Counted from the first letter of the stretch, positions 50,240 through 61,500 are shown. The stretch is 64,000 nucleotides of DNA from Achromobacter xylosoxidans (GCF_002192695.1 NZ_MTLG01000083.1:116723-180722), one strand, 5' to 3'. A program made the numbers and translations. Notes: generated by a model from the sequence alone, not told the origin.

Positions 50240-51946
50240 TCAGAACTCGAACATCAGCACCGCCGCGAACAGGGTCGAGGCGGTTTTCAGGGACTCGGGT
50301 TTTTTCAGCGGCCAGCCGGCAGACAGGTCATAGCTGGCATTGACATAGGGCATGGCGAGCCGTCCGCGCAGCCCGGCCACGGCGCCGACCAGCGTGCGGC
50401 CGGACAGCGATGCCGCCGACGGGCCGCCCACCCGGCCCACGTCCAGACCCGTGTACAACTGGTGGCCAGGCACCCGCAGCAGCTTGTCCAGACCCAGCGA
50501 CAAGTCGTTGCGCAAGGTCCAGCCATCCTCGGCGGCCAGCGTCATCTGGCCGTCGAAACCCCGCACCGCATAGCGGTTGCCGATGGTGAAGTAGTCGGAC
50601 GGCACGATGGGCGTCCTGGCATGCTGGATCTGCCAGTTCAGCTGATAGGCCCAGGGCTGCTCCGCCAATTCGAACGGCAGATATAGGCCTGCATTGGCCG
50701 ACACTATGGTGCTGCGCCCGTTCCAGTCCGGATCGCCATAGACGTATCCGGGCCGGTCGGACAGCCCGGTCAGCGTGCCGCGCACGCCCCCGCCGACGTC
50801 CAGCGCTGCGCGGCCCAAATAGTGGCGATGCCCCACGTTGAACTCGTAGCCGGTGACGTCGCGCCGCTGCACCTCAATATCCACGTCGTTGAGCGTGCTG
50901 GTGGTGCGCTTGCGCAACAGGGTCAGCGATGCCGTGCCCTTGTAGGTGGCGCCGCGATACGGGACCACGGAAACGCCTGCCTGCACCTGCTTGGTGGTGC
51001 CGCCGTAGATGATGGGCTCATCGAAGCCGGCCACGGTTTGCCGGTAGGTGGATTTGCTGGCGCCGGCGAAGAAGGTCCAGTAGCCAAACGGAATGCTGTA
51101 GTTCAGGGAAGCCGCGCGCGTGTTCGATTCCGCATCGCGCCAGCGCGCATTGCTGTTCCACGACACCGACAACTGGTCGTACAGGAACAGGGGCGAGTCC
51201 AGGGTCAGGCCGGCGTTGACCTGGTACTTGCCGATGGCGTCCATGCCGGCGTTGTCGCCGCCGATGTACCCATGCCAGCGCTTGCCGGTGCCGGGACGGA
51301 TGAGGATGTCGGAATCGCCCAGTTCCGGTCCGGGCGCGACGTCGATGGCCGCATCGGCCTGGCTGCCCAGCCTGCGGATGTTCTCAAGCGCCTGGTCCAG
51401 ATCGCGCTGGTTCACTTCGCCGCCCGGTCCCGTGGGCAAGGCCGTGCGCCACCAGCCGATGGCGTCCTCGCCCTTGACGGCGGAGATGCGGCCCGGCAGA
51501 TAGCGCAGCGTCAGCGTGCCCGAGGCCAGGGATTGTTCCGGCACGACTACCCGCGCCGTGACGAGTCCACGGTCGATCAGCAGGCCGATCAGATGTTCCT
51601 GCAAGGCCCGCAACCCCAGCCCGCCCACGCAATGGCCGATGACCGCATCGGCCGCGCGCGCCAGCGCTTCGGCAGGCTGCGCCCCGTCCCAGACGACTTG
51701 CTTGAGGGCGAAGCAAGGCGTTTCAACCGGCAGCACCAGGCCGCCGGCCGCCGGCGCGGCGGGCGATAGTACGTCCGGCCGCTCGGCCGCGCGGGCGCGC
51801 TGCGCCCCCAGTTCCTGCTCTTGGCGGCGTTCGATCTCGGTGGCGCGCAAGGCTGCCTCGGGCAGCGGCTGAGCGCCGGATCCGGCCGGAAAAAAGCCAG
51901 CCGCCAACATGCCTGCGGCCATGCGCAGGCGCCAGTAGTGATTCAT
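50240..51946 (-). CDS. cdiB: CdiB / FhaC-type outer-membrane two-partner secretion transporter (TpsB)
   Basis: 568 residues. Signal peptide ending SGAQ, an N-terminal helix rich in Glu/Arg/Gln (IERRQEQELGAQRARAAERP) that plugs the pore in FhaC, two POTRA domains (CFALKQVVWDG; ARVVVPEQSLASGTLTLRYLPG), and a 16-strand barrel with the conserved loop 6 motif VRGFDG and terminal Phe (LMFEF). Exports the adjacent CdiA through its TPS domain. Lies 55 bases upstream of cdiA, probably cotranscribed. Confidence 0.95.
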   Translation of the reverse strand: MNHYWRLRMAAGMLAAGFFPAGSGAQPLPEAALRATEIERRQEQELGAQRARAAERPDVLSPAAPAAGGLVLPVETPCFALKQVVWDGAQPAEALARAADAVIGHCVGGLGLRALQEHLIGLLIDRGLVTARVVVPEQSLASGTLTLRYLPGRISAVKGEDAIGWWRTALPTGPGGEVNQRDLDQALENIRRLGSQADAAIDVAPGPELGDSDILIRPGTGKRWHGYIGGDNAGMDAIGKYQVNAGLTLDSPLFLYDQLSVSWNSNARWRDAESNTRAASLNYSIPFGYWTFFAGASKSTYRQTVAGFDEPIIYGGTTKQVQAGVSVVPYRGATYKGTASLTLLRKRTTSTLNDVDIEVQRRDVTGYEFNVGHRHYLGRAALDVGGGVRGTLTGLSDRPGYVYGDPDWNGRSTIVSANAGLYLPFELAEQPWAYQLNWQIQHARTPIVPSDYFTIGNRYAVRGFDGQMTLAAEDGWTLRNDLSLGLDKLLRVPGHQLYTGLDVGRVGGPSAASLSGRTLVGAVAGLRGRLAMPYVNASYDLSAGWPLKKPESLKTASTLFAAVLMFEF

Positions 51947-52391
51947 GCCGGTATGGCGCCTGCGGACGTGCGCGGCGCTCCTTGTTATCGCTGTATGAAA
52001 CTAAATGTTTTTCGAGTTTGCCTTAAAACACAATTAATGACAATAAATATCTGAATGTATAAATTCAGAAATGGGTGTACTTAGTCGAAATTAGTCGACA
52101 AAGAAGAGGCAATTGACGCACGAATGCCATAGTTCCGCACCCCGGAACTATCACGTTTGTAGCAGGAATGATTTGATTTGAAACAAACCGCAAGCGACGC
52201 GAAGCCAGCGAGCCGACGGTATTTTTTTACGCGGACGCGCGTCGTTGGTGAATAGGAGAAGTCCGAAATCTGGCGGCAAAGCCTAGGACCAGCCGGTTGC
52301 ACACGGGTTATCCCCGATACGGCCATATCAACAAATCGTCAATAATTCGCCAACGTTTTATCGCCGATCCGTCCCCTTCCCCCCGTTGCCC
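51947..52391. promoter_or_regulatory. AT-rich intergenic region upstream of cdiB
   Basis: 445 bases without a convincing gene. The segment 51990-52070 is strongly AT-rich and is the best location for the cdiBAI promoter; the right part would hold the promoter of the divergent winged-helix gene. I cannot name a specific operator. Confidence 0.5.
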
Positions 52392-52904
52392 ATGCCTGTA
52401 TCCGTCCGGGACGCCATCGTTTCCTCGTCCCACCTGGCCTCTTCAGCCCCCGAGCTTTCCGAAGTCGAATTCGGCCTGATCATCGCCTCGCACGCGTTCA
52501 ACCGCTGGATGGTGCGCTGCATGGCCTGTGCGGGACTGCCCGAGCTGACCTCGCTGGACATCCTGGTGCTGAACCACGTGTTCCACCGCGGCCGCGGCAA
52601 GAAACTGGCGGACATCTGCTTCACGCTCAATGTCGAAGACACCCATCTGGTGAACTACTCGCTGAAGAAGCTGGAGCGCCTGGGCGTGGTGCAAAGCGCC
52701 AAGACCGGCAAGGAAGTGATCTACACGGCCACCGACGCCGGCGCGGCGGCGATCCAACGCTACGCCGAAGTGCGCGAGCAGTGCCTCGTCAAACCCTTCA
52801 TCGACTCCCCCGCCGCGGACGACGCCAGCCATCAGCTGGCCAACACCCTGCGCGCCCTTTCGGGCCTGTACGACCAGGCTGCCCGCGCCGCCACCTCCCT
52901 GTGA
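52392..52904 (+). CDS. Winged-helix (MarR-like) regulator of a peptide ABC transporter operon
   Basis: 170 residues. The middle part reads as a MarR-type winged helix (LTSLDILVLNHVFHRGRGKKLADICFTLNVEDTHLVNYSLKKLERLGVVQSAKTGKEVIYTATDAG). N- and C-terminal helices provide the dimer interface. ATG at 52392; an upstream TTG is possible. The ATPase gene begins 9 bases after its stop, so it is probably the first gene of the transport operon and regulates it. Confidence 0.8.
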   Translation: MPVSVRDAIVSSSHLASSAPELSEVEFGLIIASHAFNRWMVRCMACAGLPELTSLDILVLNHVFHRGRGKKLADICFTLNVEDTHLVNYSLKKLERLGVVQSAKTGKEVIYTATDAGAAAIQRYAEVREQCLVKPFIDSPAADDASHQLANTLRALSGLYDQAARAATSL

Positions 52905-52913
52905 GAATCCACG

Positions 52914-54767
<1,854 letters not shown>

Positions 54768-54822
54768 GCCGCCACCCCTTTTCCACGTCGGCCCGTCCGG
54801 CTTCCCGTTCCTGGAGTTGAAC

Positions 54823-56355
54823 ATGCTCTCCCTACGTAAAACCTACACCGCCGCCGCCCTGGCCCTGGCGCTGGGCGGCGCGCTGCCCGCAGTCTTCGCG
54901 ACCGCCCACGCCGCCGGCACGCTCAATGTCGCCATCAACCAGGATCCGGGCAGCTGGGACCCGATCGACACCTTCGTGACCTTCTGGGGTTCGGTGGGCA
55001 GCAACCTGTATGACGGCCTGACCATGCGCGGCGCCGACCTGAAGCTGCAGCCGGGCCTGGCCACCAGCTGGGAATACCTGGACGACAACAAGCGCCTGCG
55101 CTTCAAGCTGCGCGAAGGCGTCAAGTTCCACAATGGCGAGCCCTTCAACGCCGAAGCCGTGAAGTTCACCTTCGAGCGCCTGTTGGGCGCGGAAGGCGCC
55201 AAGGGTCCGCAAAAGGCCAACTACGACTCGATCGGCGAGATCAAGGTGGTGGACGAGTACACCGTGGACTTCATCCTGAAGCAGCCCGACCCGGTCCTGC
55301 TGACCAAGCTGGCCGGCTACGGCGCCATGATCGTGCCGCCCAAGTACATCAAGGAAAAGGGCGAGGACAACTTCAACATCAACCCGGTCGGCACCGGCCC
55401 GTTCAAATTTGAAAGCTACCAGCCCAAGGTCAACGTGACGCTGGCGCGCAACGACGACTACTGGGGCGGCAAGCCCAAGCTGGACAAGGTGGTCTACCGC
55501 TTCATCGGCGAACCCGGCACCCAGGTGGCCGAGCTGCAGGCCGGCCGCATCGACATCGCCACGCTGATCCCGCTGGGCCTGATCGACACCGTGAAGAAGT
55601 CCGGCAACGCCGACGTCATCTCCACCGGCGGCCCGGTGGCCTATGCGCTGCGCTACAACACCAAGAACGGCATCACGCAGAACCGCGACGTGCGCCGCGC
55701 GCTGATCATGGCCGTGGACCGCGACGCCATCGTCAAGCAACTGTTGCTGGGCCAGGCCAAGACCATCGCCAGCTTCCAGGGTCCGCAGTCCTTCGGCTAC
55801 AACCCCGAGCAGAAGCCCCTGCCCTTCAACCCCGCCGAAGCCAAGAAGCTGCTGGCCGCGGCCGGCGTGAAGCCGGGCGCCACCGTGCAGATCGACGTGC
55901 GCGGCAGCGATTCGAACTTCCGCGAAGTGGCCCAGGCCGTGTCGGGCTACCTGCAAGGCGTGGGCGTGCGTGCCACGATCAAGCCGTATGAAACCGGCGT
56001 GCTGCTCAACGACATCATCCCCGGCGGCAAGACCGGCGAAATGTGGCAGAACCAGTGGGGCGGCTGGACCTACGACTACGACAACACGGCCTACCTGATG
56101 TACCACACGGGCCAGAAGTGGAATCCGTACGACAACGACGCCAAGCTCAACGGCATGCTGGAAGCGCAGCGCACGGTCTACGACGTGAAGAAGCGCGAAG
56201 CCATGCTGCAGGAGATCGCCGGCTACGTCGCCGACCAGGCGCTGGAACTGCCGCTGTACAGCCTGAACACGATTGTCGGGGTGAACAAGCGCGTGAAGGA
56301 CCTGGAAGTGCCGGGCGACATCCGCTTCCGCTTCCTGAACGCATCTGTAGAGTAG
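54823..56355 (+). CDS. ABC transporter substrate-binding protein, family 5 (peptide type)
   Basis: 510 residues. Signal peptide (MLSLRKTYTAAALALALGGALPAVFATAHAA, cleavage after AHA) and SBP family 5 core: LNVAINQDPGSWDPIDTF, LKLQPGLATSWEY, LRFKLREGVKFHNGEPFNAEAVKFTFERLL and NPVGTGPFKFESY. Binds peptides or similar large solutes in the periplasm. GGAG 8 bases upstream of the ATG. Separated from the first permease by 240 bases carrying a repeat pair. Confidence 0.93.
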   Translation: MLSLRKTYTAAALALALGGALPAVFATAHAAGTLNVAINQDPGSWDPIDTFVTFWGSVGSNLYDGLTMRGADLKLQPGLATSWEYLDDNKRLRFKLREGVKFHNGEPFNAEAVKFTFERLLGAEGAKGPQKANYDSIGEIKVVDEYTVDFILKQPDPVLLTKLAGYGAMIVPPKYIKEKGEDNFNINPVGTGPFKFESYQPKVNVTLARNDDYWGGKPKLDKVVYRFIGEPGTQVAELQAGRIDIATLIPLGLIDTVKKSGNADVISTGGPVAYALRYNTKNGITQNRDVRRALIMAVDRDAIVKQLLLGQAKTIASFQGPQSFGYNPEQKPLPFNPAEAKKLLAAAGVKPGATVQIDVRGSDSNFREVAQAVSGYLQGVGVRATIKPYETGVLLNDIIPGGKTGEMWQNQWGGWTYDYDNTAYLMYHTGQKWNPYDNDAKLNGMLEAQRTVYDVKKREAMLQEIAGYVADQALELPLYSLNTIVGVNKRVKDLEVPGDIRFRFLNASVE

Positions 56356-56356
56356 G

Positions 56357-56489
56357 CCCCCCGAAGCGCTGCGCGCTTCCCCCCAGGGGGCATGCCTGCG
56401 GACCGGCAAAGCCCGGATCCGCAAGGTGGGCTCCCCCCGAAGCGCTACGCGCTTCCCCCCAGGGGGCATGCCTGCGGACCGGCAAAGCC
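56357..56489. repeat. Pair of 57-base palindromic repeats inside the ABC operon
   Basis: CCCCCCGAAGCGCT...CGCGCTTCCCCCCAGGGGG and the following GCATGCCTGCGGACCGGCAAAGCC occur at 56357-56413 and 56433-56489, almost identical. Each contains nested inverted repeats (GAAGCGC/GCGCTTC and CCCCC/GGGGG). Similar elements are, from memory, frequent in this bacterial group. Placed between binding protein and permease genes, they may reduce downstream expression or protect the upstream mRNA. Confidence 0.85.
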
Positions 56490-56594
56490 GGCTCCGCGGC
56501 ATCCCGCTAGATTGATATACGTTGAAGCGTCGGCGATGTCCGTTGCCGCGTTAACCCCACCGACCCGTCCCGGCGCAAGCCGGGGCGGCGATTT

Positions 56595-57518
56595 ATGACC
56601 GGATTTCTCATCAAACGCGTGTTGCAGGCCGTCTTCGTGATCGTGGCCGTGACGCTGCTCGTCTCCTATGCCGTGCGCCTGACCGGCGACCCCGCGCTGA
56701 TGCTCAGCCAGGGTTCGGGCAGCGTCACCGAACAGGACCTGGCCAATATCCGCCAGGCTCTGGGCCTGAACCGGCCGTTCCACGAGCAATACCTGTCCTA
56801 TATGCAAGGGCTGCTGCACGGCGATTTCGGCCGCAGCTTCATGGGCGGCACCTCGGTCGCCAAGCTGATCGGCGACGCCCTGCCCGCCACGCTGATGCTG
56901 GCGTTCACCTCGCTGCTCGCATCCATCCTGATCTCGCTGCCGCTGGGCATCCAGGCGGCGATCAAGCGCGGCAAGGCCACCGACCAGGCGATCCGCATCC
57001 TGTCGCTGGTGGGGCTGTCCTTCCCCAACTTCTGGCTGGCGCTGATGCTGGTGCTGCTGCTGTCGATCACCTTCCCGCTGTTGCCGCCGTCCGGCTGGAG
57101 CGGGCCGGCCAGCCTGGTGCTGCCGTCGCTGACGATGGCCATCATCCTCAGCGCCACCAACATCCGCCTGGTGCGCACCACCATGCTGGAAACGCTGTCT
57201 GCGCAATACATCATGGTGGCGCGCAGCAAGGGCCTGAAGGAACGCGTGGTGCTGTACAAGCACGCGCTGCGCAATTGCGCGATTCCGCTCATCACCTACC
57301 TGGGCCTGCAATTCGGCGGCCTGATCGGCGGCATCGTCGTCATCGAAATGGTCTTCAACTGGCCCGGCCTGGGCACGCTGGCGTTCGACGCCATCTCCGG
57401 CCGCGACTACCCGGTGCTGCAGGGCACGGTCACCGTGCTGGCCTCCGTCATCGTCCTGGTCAATCTGATCGTCGACATCGCCTACGGCATCGTCGACCCC
57501 CGCATCCGCACGCGCTGA
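56595..57518 (+). CDS. ABC transporter permease, DppB type
   Basis: 307 residues, about six membrane helices. N-terminal FLIKRVLQAVFVIVAVTLLVSYAVRLTGDPA and the EAA-type cytoplasmic loop (ARSKGLKERVVLYKHALRNCAIPLI) are diagnostic of DppB/OppB permeases. Forms the channel with the next gene product. Confidence 0.93.
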   Translation: MTGFLIKRVLQAVFVIVAVTLLVSYAVRLTGDPALMLSQGSGSVTEQDLANIRQALGLNRPFHEQYLSYMQGLLHGDFGRSFMGGTSVAKLIGDALPATLMLAFTSLLASILISLPLGIQAAIKRGKATDQAIRILSLVGLSFPNFWLALMLVLLLSITFPLLPPSGWSGPASLVLPSLTMAIILSATNIRLVRTTMLETLSAQYIMVARSKGLKERVVLYKHALRNCAIPLITYLGLQFGGLIGGIVVIEMVFNWPGLGTLAFDAISGRDYPVLQGTVTVLASVIVLVNLIVDIAYGIVDPRIRTR

Positions 57519-57523
57519 GCCTT

Positions 57524-58393
57524 ATGCAGACTACTACCCCCACCGCCGCCGCCCCCAAGGCGGCCAAGCCCCGCAGCCGCTACCGCTCGCTGGAATTCGT
57601 GCTGGGCGCGCTGCTGACCGGCACCATGATCGTGCTGGTGCTGACCTCCAGCTGGCTGTTTCCCGACGGCGGCGAGGCCATGGACCTGGCCGCCCGCCTG
57701 ACCGCGCCGTTCGCCAGCGCCGCCCATCCCTTCGGCACCGACCCGCTGGGCCGCGACGTGCTGGCTCGGGTCATCGTCGGCGGCAAGATCTCGCTCACAG
57801 TAGGCTTCGTCTCGGTCATCGGCGGCGCGCTGCTGGGCATCGTCATGGGCCTGATCGCCGGCTACTACCGCGGCTTCTGGGACATGATCGTCATGCGCTT
57901 CGCCGACGTGCAGCTGGCGCTGCCGTTCATCCTGGTCGCCATCACCTTCATCGCGATCCTGGGAGGCGGGCTGTTCAACGTCATTTTCTTCATGATCGTG
58001 TCGCAATGGGTGCAGTACGCGCGCCTGGTGCGCGCCCAGGTCCTGGCGCTGCGCGAGCGCGAATTCGTGCTGGCCGCGCGCGCCTTCGGCGTGCGCGACC
58101 TGGCCATGATCCGCCACCACATCGTGCCCAATCTGCTGGGCCCGCTGGTCATCCTGATGACCCTGAACGTCGCCAACAACATCCTGCTGGAAAGCAGCCT
58201 GACCTTCCTGGGCCTGGGCGTGGATCCCATGATCCCGAGCTGGGGCGGTATGCTTGCCGACGGCCGCACCTACATGCAGACGGCCTGGTGGGTCAGCGTC
58301 TTCCCGGGCCTGGCCATCATGCTGACGGTGCTGGGCCTGAACCTGCTGGGCGACTGGCTGCGCGACCGCCTGGACCCGACCGGCAAGGTCTGA
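57524..58393 (+). CDS. ABC transporter permease, DppC type
   Basis: 289 residues. HPFGTDPLGRDVLARVIVGGKISLTVGFVSVIGG and the EAA loop AARAFGVRDLAMIRHHIVPNLLGPLV mark a DppC/OppC permease; about six helices. The ATG lies 5 bases after the DppB-type stop. The N-terminal ~25 residues are Thr/Ala/Lys rich and cytoplasmic. Confidence 0.93.
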   Translation: MQTTTPTAAAPKAAKPRSRYRSLEFVLGALLTGTMIVLVLTSSWLFPDGGEAMDLAARLTAPFASAAHPFGTDPLGRDVLARVIVGGKISLTVGFVSVIGGALLGIVMGLIAGYYRGFWDMIVMRFADVQLALPFILVAITFIAILGGGLFNVIFFMIVSQWVQYARLVRAQVLALREREFVLAARAFGVRDLAMIRHHIVPNLLGPLVILMTLNVANNILLESSLTFLGLGVDPMIPSWGGMLADGRTYMQTAWWVSVFPGLAIMLTVLGLNLLGDWLRDRLDPTGKV

Positions 58394-58426
58394 AGCCGCC
58401 CGGTCCGCCTGAAAGGAATATCGAGT

Positions 58427-60166
58427 ATGTCATTGCTGGAAAAAACATTCGACCGCACGCTGGACGCGTGGACCCACGCCTACATGGCGCCGGCCTGGCG
58501 CGGCGCGGTGGTCGAAGGCTGGCTGTTCGAAGGCCAGGAGGCGCGCCGCGCGGCGCAGGAACGCCTGGCGCAGGCCGGCGTCACCGCGCGCTTTCGCAGC
58601 GCCTACAAGCCGCTGCTGCACTATTTCCTGGAAGAGGTCGAACGCGAGGGTCTGGCGTCCGTCATGGTGCGCTATCCGCTGCACGAGCACGCCCAGGCCA
58701 AGCGCTTCACGCTGGAAGCCTATCCGCTGATCGCGCTGCTGCAAGGCGTGGACGTCAGCATGCAGCCCGGCGCCCGCGACCTGCACTACGACGTCAGCCT
58801 GCGCTACGCGGACGGCCGCCAGATCGATACCCGGGTCCATGCGCCCAACCAGATCGGCTACGCGCAGGACGGCACGCCCGAACTGTCGCCCACCGGCTGG
58901 CTGCGCGTGCGCGACGCCGAGGGCGCGCTGCAGACCGATGCCGCCCAGGCCACCGAATACCAGCAGGCCTTCCGCGCCATCGTGGACACGGTGCGCAACC
59001 ATGCCTGGGGCGCGCACGAACCCTACTTCGAGCGCCTGGAAATCCGCGTGGACCTGCCGGGCATGGATTTCGCCCTGCCGGTGGACGAGGAAATCGTCAG
59101 CACCTTCGAGGCGCTGCACGAAGACATCTATTTCTCGCTGCTGGAGCACTTCCAGAAGCACTCGGGCCGCCCATCGGGCGACCGCGGCCTGCAACCCGGC
59201 CAGATCATTCCCGACATCCGCCGCCATGACGGCGCGGCGCGCGTGCAAATCTCGCTCGAGCACTTCGAAGCCTTGGCGCCCGTCGCTCCGGTGGCGCTCG
59301 GCGCGCCGCTGGCCCAGGTCCGCGAGCCGCTGTCGGCCGGCCAGATCGCCGGCTGCATGGCGGCGTTCGGCGGCGACACCTTCCAGGCCGTATCGCGCCA
59401 GGGCCGTCCGGTGCTCGGCACCTACCTGCGCGGCCCCGGCCCGGCCGTCTTCATCTCGGGCGCGCAGCACGCCAACGAAACCTCCGGCGTGGTCGGCGCC
59501 CTGCGCGCGGCGCAGGCGCTGGCCGCGCGCGGCGACGCCCATTTCGCCCTGATCGCCGCAGAAAATCCGGACGGCTACGCGCTGTTCAACGGCCTGCGCG
59601 AACACCATCCGCGCCACATGCTGCACGCCTCGCGCTACAGCGCGCTGGGCGACGACATCGCCTACCGCGAACGCGCCCCGTTCTTCGAGCGCGAAGGCCG
59701 CCACCAGGCGCACGCCATCAGCGGCGCGCAGCTGCACATCAACCTGCACGGCTATCCCGCCCACGAATGGACCCGGCCGCTGTCCGGCTACCTGCCGCGC
59801 CACTTCGAACTTTGGACCATCCCCAAGGGCTTCTTCCTGGTGCTGCGCCATCACCCGGGCTGGGGCGATCGCGCCCGCCGCCTGATCGAAGGCGTGACCG
59901 CCAGGCTGGCCCGCAACGTTCCCGGCCTGGTCGAGTTCAATGCCCGGCAGCTTGAACTATTCCAGGCGCACGCGCTCGAAACCGGATTCGACGTGCTGAA
60001 CGGCATCCCGGTGCAGATCAGCGAAAGCGACCGCGAAGACTTGCCGATGGCGTTGATTTCCGAGTTTCCGGATGAAACCGTCTACGGCGAGCGCTTCGTT
60101 TTCGCGCATACTGTGCAGATGGAAACCGTCCTGGCGGCGACCGAGCTCTACCGCGCAGGGCTCTAG
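58427..60166 (+). CDS. M14-type zinc carboxypeptidase-like protein
   Basis: 579 residues, no signal peptide. The zinc-binding HxxE is seen in ISGAQHANETSG (about residue 349) with a later His in LHINLHGYPAHEW, the order of M14 carboxypeptidases; ISEFPDETVYG near the C-terminus may hold the catalytic Glu. The N-terminal ~300 residues are a separate domain of unknown function. Cotranscribed with a peptide-type transporter (33-base gap), so it probably processes an imported peptide or amide in the cytoplasm. Confidence 0.8.
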   Translation: MSLLEKTFDRTLDAWTHAYMAPAWRGAVVEGWLFEGQEARRAAQERLAQAGVTARFRSAYKPLLHYFLEEVEREGLASVMVRYPLHEHAQAKRFTLEAYPLIALLQGVDVSMQPGARDLHYDVSLRYADGRQIDTRVHAPNQIGYAQDGTPELSPTGWLRVRDAEGALQTDAAQATEYQQAFRAIVDTVRNHAWGAHEPYFERLEIRVDLPGMDFALPVDEEIVSTFEALHEDIYFSLLEHFQKHSGRPSGDRGLQPGQIIPDIRRHDGAARVQISLEHFEALAPVAPVALGAPLAQVREPLSAGQIAGCMAAFGGDTFQAVSRQGRPVLGTYLRGPGPAVFISGAQHANETSGVVGALRAAQALAARGDAHFALIAAENPDGYALFNGLREHHPRHMLHASRYSALGDDIAYRERAPFFEREGRHQAHAISGAQLHINLHGYPAHEWTRPLSGYLPRHFELWTIPKGFFLVLRHHPGWGDRARRLIEGVTARLARNVPGLVEFNARQLELFQAHALETGFDVLNGIPVQISESDREDLPMALISEFPDETVYGERFVFAHTVQMETVLAATELYRAGL

Positions 60167-60230
60167 CGGCAAAAAAGCCCGGCGCAACCAAGGACCGCGC
60201 CGGCACCCGACCTGTAGAACCATTAGAAAA

Positions 60231-60668
60231 ATGAATATCCGAGAACGCAACCACGGCGATGACCTGGCCCTGGTGGACATCTGGCTCCGTTCCGTACGCG
60301 CCACCCACACGTTCCTGACGGAAAAGGAAATCCAGGCGATGTACCCGCAGGTGCTCAACACCTACCTGCCTTCGGTACGGGTCTGGGTCTGTGAGGACGA
60401 TGCCGGCGAAGTCGCCGGCTTCATGGGCCTGAACGGCAACAAGGTCCAGATGCTGTTCGTGGACGCCAACAAGCGCGGCAAGGGAGCGGGCCGGCGCCTG
60501 CTGAACTTCGCGCGTTCGCTGCACGGCACCCTGCTGGTGGACGTGAACGAGCAGAACCCCCAGGCCCACGGCTTCTACAAGCACTACGGCTTCGAGGACG
60601 TGGGCCGCTCGGAACAGGACGACGCGGGCCGCCCTCGTCCCATTATCCACATGAAGCTGGCGGGCTGA
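60231..60668 (+). CDS. GNAT acetyltransferase (YjaB-like)
   Basis: 145 residues with GNAT motifs VQMLFVDANKRGKGAGRRLLNFA (acetyl-CoA loop) and VNEQNPQAHGFYKHYGFEDVGRSEQDDAGRPRPIIHMKL. Similar to YjaB-type acetyltransferases of unknown substrate. Begins 64 bases after the peptidase gene, perhaps the last gene of the transporter operon. Confidence 0.88.
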   Translation: MNIRERNHGDDLALVDIWLRSVRATHTFLTEKEIQAMYPQVLNTYLPSVRVWVCEDDAGEVAGFMGLNGNKVQMLFVDANKRGKGAGRRLLNFARSLHGTLLVDVNEQNPQAHGFYKHYGFEDVGRSEQDDAGRPRPIIHMKLAG

Positions 60669-60702
60669 CGCCCTGCCGGCGCCCGTCCATCGTGGCGGGC
60701 GC

Positions 60703-60888
60703 CTAGCCCTTGGACTGCTCCGGATGCCTGGCCCGCCAGGCTTTCAGCGCCGCGCGGTAGTCATCCATGGCTTCGTTATAGGTGTCATAGACACAGGGTA
60801 TGCAGCCGCTGTTGCAGCACTCTTCGGGCTCGGGCGCGACGGGCGGAACGGGCTGCGGGTCGTCTTCGGGAATCTGCTTGGTGCTCAT
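60703..60888 (-). CDS. Oxidoreductase-like domain small protein
   Basis: 61 residues. Pro/Glu-rich N-terminus followed by ECCNSGCIPCVYDTYNEAMDDYRAALKAW, the short Cys-rich module called oxidoreductase-like domain, usually found as tiny proteins of unknown role. Four cysteines may bind metal. Starts 9 bases after the next GNAT stop on the same strand; convergent with the preceding GNAT gene. Confidence 0.82.
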   Translation of the reverse strand: MSTKQIPEDDPQPVPPVAPEPEECCNSGCIPCVYDTYNEAMDDYRAALKAWRARHPEQSKG

Positions 60889-60897
60889 ACCCGAATC

Positions 60898-61500
60898 TTA
60901 GCGCCTGTGCCCGCCGCCAGCCGCGGCGTCCGCCTGCGGCAGCGGCCAGTCGGCGCGGCGGATTTCATAGCGGCGCTTGCCGGAACCGCCTGCGTCCGCG
61001 CCGCCGACCTGGCGCATGCCGCACTTCTCCAGCACCCGGCAGGACGCGGCATTCTCTTCCAGCGCCACGGCGGCCAGCGCGTCCACGGACAGCCGGCCGA
61101 ATCCCAGCGCCAGCAGCGCCTGCGCGATCTCGGTGGCATAGCCCTTGCCCCAGCTCGGGGGCAGGAAGGCATAGGCCACCTCGACCTCGTCGTGGCCCCG
61201 CGACTGGGTGCGCTTCAAGCCCGCCCGGCCCGCCAGCTCGCCGCTGGCGCGGTCGGCCAGCACATACATGCCGTAGCCCTGCTCGGCCCAGTGTTCGACG
61301 TTCTGCAGCAGATAGCGGCGGCTGGCCGAGTCCGTCCGGATGCCGCCCATGGTGGCCATGAGGCGCTCGTCCGCATGCATGGCGGCGATGAAGGAAAAAT
61401 GGGTTTCGTCCATGCGCCGGGCGTGCAGCCGGGCGGTCTGGAACGTGTCGGGGAGCAGTGCGGCGGACATGGCGGGCGGAACGAATGGAGTGGCCGACAT
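60898..61500 (-). CDS. RimJ/RimL-type GNAT acetyltransferase
   Basis: 200 residues: LETARLxxR-type start (FQTARLHARRMDETHFSFI), acetyl-CoA segment FLPPSWGKGYATEIAQALLALGFG and AVALEENAASCRVLEKCGM. Substrate unknown. A start at an internal ATG 30 bases downstream (MSAALLPD) is also possible. Confidence 0.88.
   Translation of the reverse strand: MSATPFVPPAMSAALLPDTFQTARLHARRMDETHFSFIAAMHADERLMATMGGIRTDSASRRYLLQNVEHWAEQGYGMYVLADRASGELAGRAGLKRTQSRGHDEVEVAYAFLPPSWGKGYATEIAQALLALGFGRLSVDALAAVALEENAASCRVLEKCGMRQVGGADAGGSGKRRYEIRRADWPLPQADAAAGGGHRR

Noticed and set aside
44599..50343. Very long open frames on the plus strand opposite cdiA (up to 1914 codons; also 39049-41775 and 37225-38958)
   Set aside because: Arg/Ala/Gln/His-rich translations without domains; they mirror the codon bias and repeats of cdiA on the other strand.
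52081..52326. 81-codon minus-strand frame upstream of cdiB
   Set aside because: Odd composition, no ribosome site and no similarity I can recognise; treated as regulatory DNA.
60177..60212. Terminator-like hairpin with CCGGCGC/GCGCCGG stem after the peptidase gene
   Set aside because: The T-run is on the wrong strand for the peptidase operon and no minus-strand gene ends there; left unassigned.
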